Notes: generated by a model from the sequence alone, not told the origin. A stretch of DNA of 60,000 nt from Strigamia acuminata (GCA_949358305.1 OX442322.1:8248001-8308000), one strand, 5' to 3'; positions 38,819 through 48,831 are shown, counted from the stretch's first letter. Numbers and translations are program-made.

Positions 38819-40257
38819 TGACCAGTCTGGGAAAATGTTTGGCTACTCCCGACACATTGTAATGGCGACGAAAGTAAAAACTCCAGGAGATAACATAAAA
38901 CAACTTATTTATTCGGAAGTAGAATGATAACTGACCAAATACACGAATGTACGTTGGCTAACAAAGAAAATGCACGTGCAAAACAATGGTCACGGCACGC
39001 GCCAAGGTAAAAAACACAATTGAGAAATTCCGTTGCTATGACAACGGAGAAAAATGAAATACATTGAAGTGAGCGATTGCTCAAAAATGCATTAAAATCA
39101 AATTGCAATATGTCAAAATGACCACAAAGATGTCAGGAACATAAAAGTAAATGGTAACAATGCTCAAAAACACTTAAAACAATGAGAAAATACAGAAAGA
39201 ATCGATCGGGAAGCAGACGATCGGCTCAGCCAATCAGAATACAGCAAAGTTACGTAATGCAAAGATTTGAATTTAAAACCTCACAAAATCACTGAAATGG
39301 TAAATAATATGCACTAAAATACAATGAAATGAAATAGTAAATGCAAAACAAGTATTAATAATACAATAGAATCGATTTAATAACGAAATTAGCGAATAAA
39401 TCCAACATGGCGCCCGTACAACTCAATAAGAGCGGCAAAACACGACATTTGAATTCTGACACAAGAATATAGCAAATACTAGGTAATGTTACTAATAAAT
39501 ACACTTAGGAAAAGTAATTTCCTTCAAAATAAAGCACTTTTAATAAGAATACACATGAAAATTAGTCTTGAAAGAAAAGAAACGATCGCGGACGGCAACG
39601 CACATGCGAGGTCCGTCACGATCGTTCGTACAGACAAAACGGCTGCTCCGGGAAAGAAACTAAGTGCACAGATCGACAGATCACCCCTGAATTAGTCTAA
39701 AACAATCTTAGGATCAATTCTAACGACAAGAATTCAATGAAAACGAAAGGTTAGAAGTTGGAGTCAAAACCGAACTAGATTTCGAAATATGACGTCACTC
39801 CAATTACACTAGTGAACTGTTTGACGACGGATGCACCCAATTTCACACGGAAACACACAAAATGAATAGGAATTGATAATATAAGACAAATTCTTATAAA
39901 TAACACTTGAAATGAATGCAATAGACAATGAAATATCATATTTTAATAAACAACAGTATCATAAAACACTTTAATAGTTTTAATAATGCAAAAAATCCTG
40001 TAAAATAAGATTAAAATGTTATGCAAAATAAAACACACTAGAATAAGTCTATTTAAACACACAATACCCAAAATTCATGACAATATAAGAAAATAATGAA
40101 CTAAAAGCTTTAATATGACACAAAAAACACCTGAAATGTAAGTCAAACTATTAGAAGCAAAATTTAACAACACTTTGAATATTTAATAGGACAATAAAAT
40201 GGCAAATAAAAAGCAGTATCAATTTATATTCCACTCTGTTTGCAACAGGTTGCAACA
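38617..40257 (-). repeat. BEL1c 5' LTR
   Basis: 1641-base LTR at offset 7924 from the middle LTR. On the element strand it begins with the doubled TGTTGCAA. The candidate primer box lies at 38584-38601. The flank beyond 40257 is BEL3A LTR sequence. Confidence 0.95.
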
Positions 40258-40544
40258 AGATGGCGCTCAAACACGGGAGGCCAAAAACTAGTACAAACAT
40301 AAGAGAAAATGCTCTAGGCTCTACTAAAACTTAAATCTAAAGCAGTGACGAGTTGGCATGACAACGCAGCTCGTCCCAGACGGTCAAGACCAAGAAATCA
40401 GCGCAGGTAAGTGCTCCAAATTCCTGGCGATCAGGCTAAACGATACTAAATGAAGACAAAAAGATTATTAAAAATCTAAAGACACTTTCCGTCCAAAAAC
40501 CAAAAGTTGAACCGCTAACGATTCCATCGCGGTTGCTAGCAACA
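40258..40544 (-). repeat. BEL3A 5' LTR, piece 3 (outer end)
   Basis: Collinear with 41775-42061 of the BEL3B LTR, ending in GCTAGCAACA. It is the outer 5' end of BEL3A on the minus strand. The 138 bases between pieces 2 and 3 are absent. Confidence 0.93.
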
Positions 40545-40879
40545 TCAGTGTATTTTATTCAGTTCTCAACCAACTTTTTAATAAACAAGTTGTTTTTTGT
40601 TAACTCCCGTGTTTTCTATTTTCAACCTTAGTTTTCAATGTGTTGTGAGTAGTTAAGCCTTTCCCTGGATTAGCCATTGATTCAGCACTCCATTGGATAT
40701 TAATCAACGGTGTTCCCATCAATGTTCCATGCATTCAACAATAGTTTTCAGTGTGGATCTGTGTTCTCAGCGCGGTTTTCGTACGAATTTAACAATACGA
40801 TCACTTGAGTTTTTAGAGGCGGGAAATTCAAATAGCCCCAACCCCATTCCTAGCTGTTTGGTGTTGACAGACCGCAACA
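40545..40879 (+). repeat. BEL4-type LTR fragment, plus orientation, host of BEL3A
   Basis: It matches the reverse complement of the BEL4 3' LTR inner part (57284 to about 57600), ending GACAGACCGCAACA. Sequence such as CGATCACTTGAG and AATTTAACAATACGATC is shared. There are more differences than between other LTR pairs here, so it is the oldest layer. It begins abruptly at the BEL3A LTR edge, so BEL3A inserted into it; the other part should lie left of the window. No BEL leader box follows, so it is probably a 3' or solo LTR. Confidence 0.8.
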
Positions 40880-41141
40880 CAAACACCACAAGACCAATGT
40901 CTCTGAATGTTCAGAAATAGTGTTTAAACTGTTGCAAACAGACATGTCGAACTCGGAAGTTGCGTGGTACATTCATAGGCAACTGTCCTGTTGCGCATCC
41001 ATGATCGTATAGTAGAAATTCCAGCAGCAGAAAGCGTTAGGCCTAGCATTAGGCCTAGTTCTCAACCAGTAGATCAAATGGGAAAAACATCTCAGCTAAT
41101 GGGCAAGCAAATGTGTCTTCAAGGAGGAGGAGAGTCAGCTT
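40880..41141. other. Unassigned 262-base segment between BEL4-type LTR and BEL3B
   Basis: This is the only stretch I cannot assign to a retroelement. It has no BEL leader box after the LTR. It includes two TTAGGCCTAG-like copies at about 41036-41060 and a TGTTGCAAAC at about 40933 resembling a BEL LTR start. An open frame crosses it on the plus strand but continues into the BEL3B LTR, so it is unlikely to be a gene. It may be host flank or eroded element sequence. Confidence 0.4.
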
Positions 41142-42061
41142 TGTTGCTAGCACTGGCAACAGACCAGGACGGGGAAACGATCAGCGACGATGGCGGAAGA
41201 AATCCCAGGAGAAAAGTGAAAGTATAGTGGGTGTGTGGACGTGCGCATGCGCAACCAGACAAGGTCGGGCCCAACCACGGCAATTTAGGGTTAACGATCT
41301 CAGGCATAAACGTTCGAATCAACTCACAAAGTGGCGGCCAGTAGGAGGAGAAAGCGCGCTCGGTTCTCTACTCACTACACATCATGTAGGCAGAAGAAAT
41401 AGACTGGTTTGGGGAAGAAAACAGTAGTTTTATTCCAAAGTGAGAGAGAGGAAAATAAAACTCAACCGTTAGGGTTAAGTTTCAACAACACAAGAAGCAC
41501 GCACTCATTGTTGGAATGCGTGACTATGGAAACAGGCAAAATGAGGAAATGCATCAGTTACATTACAAAATGTACAAAACCAAGAGAATAAAAGCTTATA
41601 ACTAACAGATGCATTGAAACAAGCAATCCTTTGTCTTAAAAGGCTTAACACTAACATCAGACACAGCTCAGATTTCTAGCACAATCAGGAGCAGTGTCAC
41701 TTAAATCAAATAACACTTTTACACTTGCTAATAAAGCATATTAACAACAATCACTAATTGCAAAGCAGACCAAGAGATGGCGCTCAAACACGGGAGGCCA
41801 AAAACTAGTACAAACATAAGAGAAAATGCTCTAGGCTCTACTAAAACTTAAATCTAAAGCAGTGACGAGTTGGCATGACAACGCAGCTCGTCCCAGACGG
41901 TCAAGACCAAGAAATCAGCGCAGGTAAGTGCTCCAAATTCCTGGCGATCAGGCTAAACGATACTAAATGAAGACAAAAAGATTATTAAAAATCTAAAGAC
42001 ACTTTCCGTCCAAACACCAAAAGTTGAACCGCTAACGATTCCATCGCGGTTGCTAGCAACA
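41142..42061 (-). repeat. BEL3B 3' LTR, uninterrupted
   Basis: This 920-base LTR starts TGTTGCTAGC and ends GCTAGCAACA, with inverted ends. It is the intact counterpart of the three BEL3A LTR pieces and shows the empty sites for BEL2 and the BEL1 composite. On the right it is followed by TTGCCGGCG (42067-42075), the complement of the conserved 3' box of BEL elements, and then by the end of a BEL pol gene. Confidence 0.93.
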
Positions 42062-42115
42062 GCGTCTTGCCGGCGGGAAGAAGACAACGCCGGAAGAGCT
42101 GCGACTTCTCAAACG

Positions 42116-42669
42116 TCAATCTAACTCAAGCACGCGGATGTGCTTTACCGAACGGAGAAATTGTTTCCCTTCAGCAGACGTGACTCGCACGACACGGATT
42201 ATCCCGTCGTCGCCGGGATACACAACGTCAACTCGCGCTAAGGGCCAGAAATATGGGTTTGACCCCACCTTTTCAAGTAAAACAATTTGTCCAACTTCGG
42301 GGTTGCGGGGATGTCGATCTCCTTTAACTTCATGAAAATTACGTAATTGCTTAAGATAACTTTCTTTCCACAAACGCCAGAACTCCCATAAGGCGAGTCT
42401 GCGCTTGTGGTCAAGTCGTCTCAAATCTTTCTGACGAATCGCGTGAACGGGACGATTGATGACGTATTTAGTCGTACCGCCGGTAAGGAAGTTCTCCGGG
42501 CTCAGGATACGACCACCGTCCACCTCCTCGTGAACATAAGATAGCGGACGCGAGTTAAGAACTGAGCTTATCTCGGCCACTAGAGTCTGCAAGGACTCCA
42601 AGTCGATGGTTTGTCGCAATAAAGTCTTGCGTAGCTTGTCTTTTACAGACCGTACTAAACGCTCCCAAG
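42116..42669 (-). pseudogene. BEL3B pol, C-terminal piece (end of integrase and DUF5641-like domain)
   Basis: The minus-strand frame ends at 42116 with HIRVLELD, close to VRALELE of BEL1. It contains SSVLNSRPLSYV, GGRILSPENFLTGG and NPYFWPLAR, all conserved between BEL families. The upstream end at 42669 breaks one codon before the catalytic Glu of integrase, where Copia-2 inserted. No stop or frameshift is present in the piece itself. Confidence 0.93.
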
Positions 42670-42978
42670 TGTTAAGATATTGTGTACACTAATGACCATT
42701 TATGCACATGTAACTATATCTATGTATCGTATTATTTAATCGCACGGTGTATGTGTGTATATTAAGCAAACACAAGCGTTTGCACTCTTTGTTTACATAC
42801 AGTGTCTGTATGCTGCCAACAGGTGGCTCCTGTCATATTAGGTCACATGACCATTGAATAAAATCACTTGATGTTTTGATTCTCACCTGTGATGATGTGT
42901 GCTTTTATCACCTGCTATGTTTTTCCACACCACTGCATATACTAGCTGTTTATATGGATTCACAGCAACATTATAACA
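42670..42978 (+). repeat. Copia-2 5' LTR
   Basis: 309 bases, TGTTAAG to ATAACA, matching 48241-48549 at offset 5571. A TATA-like TATATTAAG is at about 42757 and AATAAA is at 42857-42862. It includes an inverted repeat GGTCA-CA-TGACC at 42841-42852. Confidence 0.97.
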
Positions 42979-42979
42979 A

Positions 42980-42990
42980 GGTTATGGGCC
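42980..42990 (+). promoter_or_regulatory. Copia-2 primer binding site (internal fragment of initiator tRNA-Met)
   Basis: GGTTATGGGCC two bases after the LTR is complementary to the anticodon-loop region of initiator tRNA-Met (GGGCCCATAACC). This is the arrangement known for Drosophila copia, which uses a cleaved half-tRNA as primer. It differs from the 3'-end primer site of Copia-1. Confidence 0.8.
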
Positions 42991-43748
42991 ACAAACAACG
43001 TGGGAAAAACGCGAAGATCGTTTAAAAGCAGTGCAAGTCGTTTTTGAGGTGAAAAAGAAGGCGTTTTTCTCAAATCCAACATGGCGGCGCCCATGGTGAG
43101 AGTTGACAACTTGTGTTTGGACCAAGGATCCACGATTTTTGGGGTTATTCTGCATCACCAAGCGACGCAGGAACACTAAACGGGTTCGAACATTATAGAA
43201 CATTTATTTAATACGTTTATTTTGGCCTTTTTCGGACGATTTCTCCGAATATCGCGAGGCGCGATACGTAACGTCGACGTGGCGTTAATTTTCGCCGAGA
43301 AAACAACTCGACGACAAATACGCAAGGACGACGACGCTCGACAACCACACGGGAAGTGTGAACGAGCTATAAACGAACGGGAATTGCCAAAAACGAGGAA
43401 ATTCTTGAAGGAACTGAATTTTTCGAGACGAAAGACGGAAGAACGAGGAAAAATCAACAATACGACGATTTCTCTCAACCACACGTGAAGTGTGATCCAA
43501 AGCTGTCGAGACACAACAAGTGGGATAGTCTACAGCAGGAAAACAACATATATGAACTATTATTTCGTTATTATTGTCGAATATTATTATTAGCTTAGTG
43601 TTGTTAATAGGATACACTAACTTAGACTAAGAGCGCATTAACCTTGTGAAAATTGCACTATTTTTCACAAGTAACAGTTTTGAAAGTGTTTTTGAGGAAA
43701 TCTGTGTGTGTATACGGTGTTTCACAAGTCCAGGACACTCAATTCGCG
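42991..43748 (+). other. Copia-2 leader
   Basis: This untranslated stretch of about 760 bases lies before the gag ATG. I see no coding frame that looks real in it. The frame of Gag-Pol is open for 32 codons upstream of the chosen ATG but contains no other ATG. Confidence 0.6.
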
Positions 43749-46700
43749 ATGGAGACAGAAAAACTCGAGCGAAAAATAACACTTTTGAATAGAACGAACT
43801 ACGACACGTGGAAGCAGCAAATTAAAGTGCTGTTGATGCATCACGGATGCTGGGCATTCACGGACGGCACACAAGAAGCGCTGGCACCGGGAGCATCTTG
43901 GCGAGATCGTTCTGATTACCAACTACGCAAGGGACGAGCATTTAGCCTTATTTATTACGCCATAGAGGAGCAATATCACGAATTGCTCAGCGGGACCGAG
44001 GACGCGAAAACAGCGTGGGACACGCTAAAGACAAACTTCGAACCGGTCTCGAGGGCGAGAATAATACGTCTGTTGGACGAATTCTTCAATCTGAAGTACG
44101 ACCCAGCGACGGAAACGATCGGCGTATTCGCGGCGAAGATACGCAATGCGGCGAAGCGATTAGCCGACGTCAAACACGATTTGGACAATTTATATCAGGC
44201 ATTCCAGCTCATCCGATACCTGCCACAAGAATACCAGTCAATTGTGCAGAGTATTTACCGATGGGACGATAAGGATTTCACACTGGAAAAGGTTGAAGCG
44301 GAATTGGTCGCCGAGGAGGGCAGACTCGCGCAACAACGCAGAGATTCGGGCCAAGCGCCAATTACGGACGCTTTCAACATGGGAACAAACACAAAGGACA
44401 ATGATAATTCGTCCAAATCCCAACAACAAGGAAATAACAGCCAAAACAGCCGAGGCGGACAAAGGGGCGGCAAATCGAATTATCGAGGCGGCAAAAATTC
44501 GCGGAATTTCCGAGGAAATGCGACCGGATCATCACCACGGGGGCCGTGTTTCCGGTGCAATCAACCAGGGCACTGGGCAAGGGATTGCACAGCACAATTA
44601 CCGTCGAATAACAGCCAGAACACAAATACAGCGGAAGAATTGGACACAAACATGTTCGATGTCGGTTTTCTCACTGAGTTGAGCGAAGAAGAGTTGTTAC
44701 AGTGCAGCGCAGCCAACAACTGTTGGATCTACGACACCGGGGCCACTGGACATTTCTGCAAAGACAGGAATCAATTCTTCAACTTCAAGGAAACCACAGG
44801 GACAATAAGTCAAGCGGATAAAAAGACTTTAATTCAGATTCAAGGCGTCGGGGACGTCTGTGTGATGAGTTTGGTTGGAACTGAAACGATTCCGATCACA
44901 TTGAAAAAGGTTTATTATGCGCCGGACATGCGACGAAATTTATTGTCGGGACCGTGCATCGACGAAGCACGATGCAAAGTCGCCGTTGGCTCGGGTTTGG
45001 TCAAGATATACGATCCTCAGTGGAGGAGACAGCTGATGGAAGCCGTGAAGAAGGATCGGTTATATTATATTAAACTAAGCGACCAGAAGCCAGACTTCGA
45101 GAAGTTGAGGCAAAAAGCGAATAGCAAGGCGAATGTCGGCGAACAGAAGAAAGGAGAACCAACCAATTTAACAAAGAACACAACGAAGAGCACATCTAAT
45201 CCTGAGGAAGCCAGACTTTGGCATGAGCGGCTCGGACACATCTATTTTCCAAGCGTCCAAGCAATGAGCAAAGGAGGGGCAGTAATTGGGTTGCCAATTT
45301 TGGACGTGCCAATTACACAATGCGACGTTTGCACATTAGCCAAGAAGAAAGCGATTCCACATAAATCGTTGCCAGGAATTAGATCGACAGAACCACTCCA
45401 ATTGCTACACATGGATGTGTGTGGAGCATTTAGCACACCAACACTCTCGGGGAACAAATACTTTTTAACTATCACAGACGACTTCTCTCGTTATTCGACA
45501 GTCTACTTAATGCAGAAGAAGGACGAAGTATTTGACATTTTCCAAAAACACGTGAAACGGATAGAGCGATTGCTTGGAAAATCGGTTCTAGCAATTCGTA
45601 CAGATAACGGCATGGAGTTCTGCTCAAACAAGTTTGGAGAGTACCTCCAAGGACTAGGAATCGCTCACGAGAGGACTAACGCGTACACTCCAGTCCAGAA
45701 TGGCGTTTCCGAGAGACTTAACCAGACATTAGCAAATGGAATGCGAGCGCTTGTGTACGATGCCGGCTTGGAACATCGATTCTGGGGAGAAGCCATCCTG
45801 ACTTTCAATTATCTCAGAAACAGGATTGCAAAGCTGAATTCGGACAAGACGCCGATGGAATTGTACTACGGGCGTAAACCATCACTTAGACATTTGAGAA
45901 AGTTCGGGAGTTTATGCTTTGTGCAGAAACGAATTCGAGATGGCAAAATCGACAACAAAAGTCTGCACGGCATTATGCTCGGATATTCGAGAATCACGAA
46001 AGGATATCGAGTATGGCTGCCGGAGTTTTCCAAAGTAATCGAAACCAGCGACGTGAAGTTCGTGGAGAGCAGGCGCGGTGTTGAAGGCGTGCTGGGCTTA
46101 CCAGAAAAGTACACGACTTACATCGATAGTTTGGACGATAATATGGACAATGACAATGATCGCCAATATTATTCGGACGAGGATGTGAGGCCACCGCTAC
46201 CCCCGCCAGCACCAGTTAAGAAGAAGGAGGATCGACAACTGGAATTGCCTCCAGTTAAATTGAAATTTAGACTGCCAGATGAGAAGTTGCGACACAATTT
46301 ACCAGAAGTGAAGTTGCCACAACCCGGACAAGCGATTTTGAACCCAATTCCAACTATTCCTGCATTAGTTTGGAAGAAGACGGAGAAAGTCAGGCCAACT
46401 GGACAGAAGGATGTTGAGTACACAATCCAGGGTTATGACAAACCCAAACTACGCTCAATACCTGACGTAAAGCGTTACTGTGCCGACCACAACCTTCGTG
46501 TCCCTGAGCATTTGTTTGAGGACAAAAGAAAGAAGAAGCCCTCTGAATCGAATACGACGGCGGATAATCTTGACCTGGACTTTGATGATATGAACATCAA
46601 CTTCGAAGCTAATCACTTAGAAGTCCACGTACCCGTACGTTATGAGGAAATTGCGACTTTACCCGAGAAGGATGAATGGCGCCAAGCGATGAACGACGAG

Positions 46701-48203
46701 ATCGACACCATGCATGAGCGCGAGGTTTGGGAACTTGTTCCACCGCCGCCCAACACTAAGATAGTGGGTTGCAGATGGATTTACACGACCAAACAGAACG
46801 AAGAGGGAGAAATTGCACGTTATAAGGCGAGACTTGTCGCGCAGGGTTTTTCCCAAGTCTACGGCGAATCCTATGAGGAGACATTCTCACCCGTAGTAGA
46901 CTTCTCAATCGTGCGTTTCATGTTTACGCTACTCGTCTGTATGCTCAAATGGTCGTACATTCAAGCTGACGTCAAGTGTGCATACCTTTATGCAAAATTG
47001 CATAAAACGGTCTACATGCGCCAACCAAAGGGTTTCATCGTTGAAGGCAAAGAGAACTATGTCTGCCGACTCCTCCGAGCCATCTATGGCTTACACCAAT
47101 CTGGAAGAGAATGGGGAATAGAACTGGAGGAGACTTTATTGAAATTAGGACTAGAACACGTGAATTGGTGCAATTGCGTTTATAAATACGGTGATATTGC
47201 GTATTTAATCGTCTACGTTGACGATATCGTAGTCTTTGGCAAACGATACGAAGACGCCATGAAAATACTCAATATGATCGGAACGCAATTCGACTTAGTG
47301 ATACTCGGACAAACAAAGAAGTTGCTAGGGGTCGAATTCCATTCGTATAATCAACAATTAGTACTGCATCAAAGGTCATACGTAAATAAAGTATTGTTGA
47401 AGTTTAACAACTACATGGAACATGTGAAAATCCGATCTCAACCGATGACTAAAGCAACTGTACTCACGAAACAAGGTTGTCCAGACACTATTAATGAATT
47501 CAAAGTCATGGAAGGAATTCCGTATCGAAGTTTACTTGGATGCTTGGCGTTCATCGCATCGAGAACAAGACCGGATATGACTTATGCGGTTAACATCTTA
47601 AGTCAATTCCAATCCAATCCTGGATGGAGCCACTGGGTGGCATTACTGGACTTGCTCAGTTACTTGAGAACAACCAAAAATCACGGATTGATGTTGTTTC
47701 CGAATGATCGGATCGAAGTAATCGGTTACAGCGATTCCGATTATGCGAACAACAGAGACGACCGTATCTCCATTGGAGGAACGCTAGTTACTTTGGGCAG
47801 CACACCCATTTACTGGAGAACCTTCAAGCAACGGAACGTGACGCTATCAACGATGGAGGCGGAGTACGTAGCCCTTACAGAGACTGTTAAGGACTATATT
47901 TGGATTGTTCGTGTCCTGCACGAAATTTCTCCTATATTGGCGAGTAGATTCTCTCATTTTGTCATGTGCGACAACATTTCAACGGTAGACTTTACGAAAT
48001 CCTGCGTTGAAAATCGTCAGACGAAGCACATCGATATACGCTACCACTTCATCAGAGAGCTCGTTAGAAGAGATAATCTTCAGATCGTTCACGTGGACAC
48101 GAAATCGAATTATGCGGATATTTTCACAAAATCGGTCGACAAAGCTGACCTAGTAAAGTTTTGCGATCGTTTCCTAATTGATTTAACCTTTCTGCGTGCT
48201 TGA
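43749..48203 (+). CDS. Copia-2 Gag-Pol polyprotein (Ty1/copia)
   Basis: 1484 residues from ATG 43749 (METEKLERK), intact. Seen in order: a copia-type gag (TNYDTWKQQI near the start); a glycine/asparagine/arginine-rich linker; a CFRCNQPGHWARDC zinc knuckle at about 267; protease DTGATGHF with Asp at about 329; GAG_pre-integrase zinc finger with LWHERLGH and CDVC; the integrase triad at about D556, D619 and E655, the last two 35 residues apart; a proline-rich linker; an RVT_2 reverse transcriptase with YVDD at about 1156-1159; a copia-type RNase H with SDSDYAN and STMEAEY. All catalytic residues are present. It drives reverse transcription and integration of the element. Confidence 0.97.
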   Translation: METEKLERKITLLNRTNYDTWKQQIKVLLMHHGCWAFTDGTQEALAPGASWRDRSDYQLRKGRAFSLIYYAIEEQYHELLSGTEDAKTAWDTLKTNFEPVSRARIIRLLDEFFNLKYDPATETIGVFAAKIRNAAKRLADVKHDLDNLYQAFQLIRYLPQEYQSIVQSIYRWDDKDFTLEKVEAELVAEEGRLAQQRRDSGQAPITDAFNMGTNTKDNDNSSKSQQQGNNSQNSRGGQRGGKSNYRGGKNSRNFRGNATGSSPRGPCFRCNQPGHWARDCTAQLPSNNSQNTNTAEELDTNMFDVGFLTELSEEELLQCSAANNCWIYDTGATGHFCKDRNQFFNFKETTGTISQADKKTLIQIQGVGDVCVMSLVGTETIPITLKKVYYAPDMRRNLLSGPCIDEARCKVAVGSGLVKIYDPQWRRQLMEAVKKDRLYYIKLSDQKPDFEKLRQKANSKANVGEQKKGEPTNLTKNTTKSTSNPEEARLWHERLGHIYFPSVQAMSKGGAVIGLPILDVPITQCDVCTLAKKKAIPHKSLPGIRSTEPLQLLHMDVCGAFSTPTLSGNKYFLTITDDFSRYSTVYLMQKKDEVFDIFQKHVKRIERLLGKSVLAIRTDNGMEFCSNKFGEYLQGLGIAHERTNAYTPVQNGVSERLNQTLANGMRALVYDAGLEHRFWGEAILTFNYLRNRIAKLNSDKTPMELYYGRKPSLRHLRKFGSLCFVQKRIRDGKIDNKSLHGIMLGYSRITKGYRVWLPEFSKVIETSDVKFVESRRGVEGVLGLPEKYTTYIDSLDDNMDNDNDRQYYSDEDVRPPLPPPAPVKKKEDRQLELPPVKLKFRLPDEKLRHNLPEVKLPQPGQAILNPIPTIPALVWKKTEKVRPTGQKDVEYTIQGYDKPKLRSIPDVKRYCADHNLRVPEHLFEDKRKKKPSESNTTADNLDLDFDDMNINFEANHLEVHVPVRYEEIATLPEKDEWRQAMNDEIDTMHEREVWELVPPPPNTKIVGCRWIYTTKQNEEGEIARYKARLVAQGFSQVYGESYEETFSPVVDFSIVRFMFTLLVCMLKWSYIQADVKCAYLYAKLHKTVYMRQPKGFIVEGKENYVCRLLRAIYGLHQSGREWGIELEETLLKLGLEHVNWCNCVYKYGDIAYLIVYVDDIVVFGKRYEDAMKILNMIGTQFDLVILGQTKKLLGVEFHSYNQQLVLHQRSYVNKVLLKFNNYMEHVKIRSQPMTKATVLTKQGCPDTINEFKVMEGIPYRSLLGCLAFIASRTRPDMTYAVNILSQFQSNPGWSHWVALLDLLSYLRTTKNHGLMLFPNDRIEVIGYSDSDYANNRDDRISIGGTLVTLGSTPIYWRTFKQRNVTLSTMEAEYVALTETVKDYIWIVRVLHEISPILASRFSHFVMCDNISTVDFTKSCVENRQTKHIDIRYHFIRELVRRDNLQIVHVDTKSNYADIFTKSVDKADLVKFCDRFLIDLTFLRA

Positions 48204-48229
48204 TACGGAATAAAGTATATAAATAATAC

Positions 48230-48240
48230 GGGGGGCCGAT
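48230..48240 (+). promoter_or_regulatory. Copia-2 polypurine-like tract
   Basis: A run of six G followed by CCGAT directly abuts the 3' LTR, at the place where second-strand synthesis is primed. It is short but canonical in position. Confidence 0.65.
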
Positions 48241-48549
48241 TGTTAAGATATTGTGTACACTAATGACCATTTATGCACATGTAACTATATCTATGTATCG
48301 TATTATTTAATCGCACGGTGTATGTGTGTATATTAAGCAAACGCAAGCGTTTGCACTCTTTGTTTACATACAGTGTCTGTATGCTGCCAACAGGTGGCTC
48401 CTGTCATATTAGGTCACATGACCATTGAATAAAATCACTTGATGTTTTGATTCTCACCTGTGATGATGTGTGCTTTTATCACCTGCTATGTTTTTCCACA
48501 CCACTGCATATACTAGCTGTTTATATGGATTCACAGCAACATTATAACA
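48241..48549 (+). repeat. Copia-2 3' LTR
   Basis: 309 bases with one difference from the 5' LTR (G 48343 for A 42772). It is followed by the second CCAAG copy at 48550-48554. AATAAA is at 48428-48433. Confidence 0.97.
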
Positions 48550-48831
48550 CCAAGCTCCTCCTGCCCAGGGGGACAAGGGGGGAATAAACGTCCATAAGAC
48601 TCGCTTCTCGGACAAGAGCGTACGCATCCCTTCCTTGGCGACCAACTTCCCCCAAGATTGAATCTCTTGGGCACCGCGAGAAAAAGTCTTCGAGTTATCG
48701 GAGAAGACTTTAGCTGGATAGCCAAAGCGGGCTGCGAAACGTCTAAACGCAAGCAAGAATTTCTCCACCGAGAGATCCTCGGACACCTCAAGGTGTACAC
48801 TACGCGTAACTAAACAGGTAAACAACAGTAT
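48550..48831 (-). pseudogene. BEL3B pol, integrase core piece between Copia-2 and Gypsy-1
   Basis: The minus-strand frame contains FTCLVTRSVHLEVSEDLSV, FSDNSKTF with the second catalytic Asp, and PLSPWAGGAW just before the catalytic Glu. It is in frame with the piece at 42669 on one side and with that at 57207 on the other, once the target duplications CCAAG and GTAT are counted once. No premature stop is seen inside it. Confidence 0.93.

Larger units (their letters stand above)
30693..40257 (-). mobile_element. BEL1c: full-length BEL/Pao element in tandem with truncated copy
   Basis: Minus-strand element with LTRs at 38617-40257 (5') and 30693-32333 (3'), both 1641 bases at offset 7924, and an intact Gag-Pol frame. 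The two LTRs share variants absent from BEL1a, including one fewer T in a T-run and AAGATTG in place of AATATTG. The protein is nearly identical to that of BEL1a. The right flank AGAT (40258) has no duplicate on the left because the array continues there. The 3-LTR arrangement is typical of recombination between related elements. Confidence 0.94.
42670..48549 (+). mobile_element. Copia-2: complete Ty1/copia LTR retrotransposon
   Basis: A 5880-base element with 309-base LTRs, a 5-bp target duplication CCAAG (42665-42669 and 48550-48554), primer site, one Gag-Pol frame and a G-rich tract before the 3' LTR. The LTRs differ at one position (A 42772, G 48343). It inserted into the integrase core of BEL3B, next to the catalytic Glu codon. 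The intact frame and near-identical LTRs suggest a recent, possibly active copy. Confidence 0.97.

Noticed and set aside
41036-41060. Two TTAGGC copies, the nematode telomere unit
   Set aside because: Only two copies, not in tandem at the right period, and within a TAGGCCTA palindrome; not a telomeric tract and no proof of a nematode.
40991-41227. 78-codon plus-strand frame as a host gene
   Set aside because: It runs into the BEL3B LTR and has no motif or partner; probably chance.
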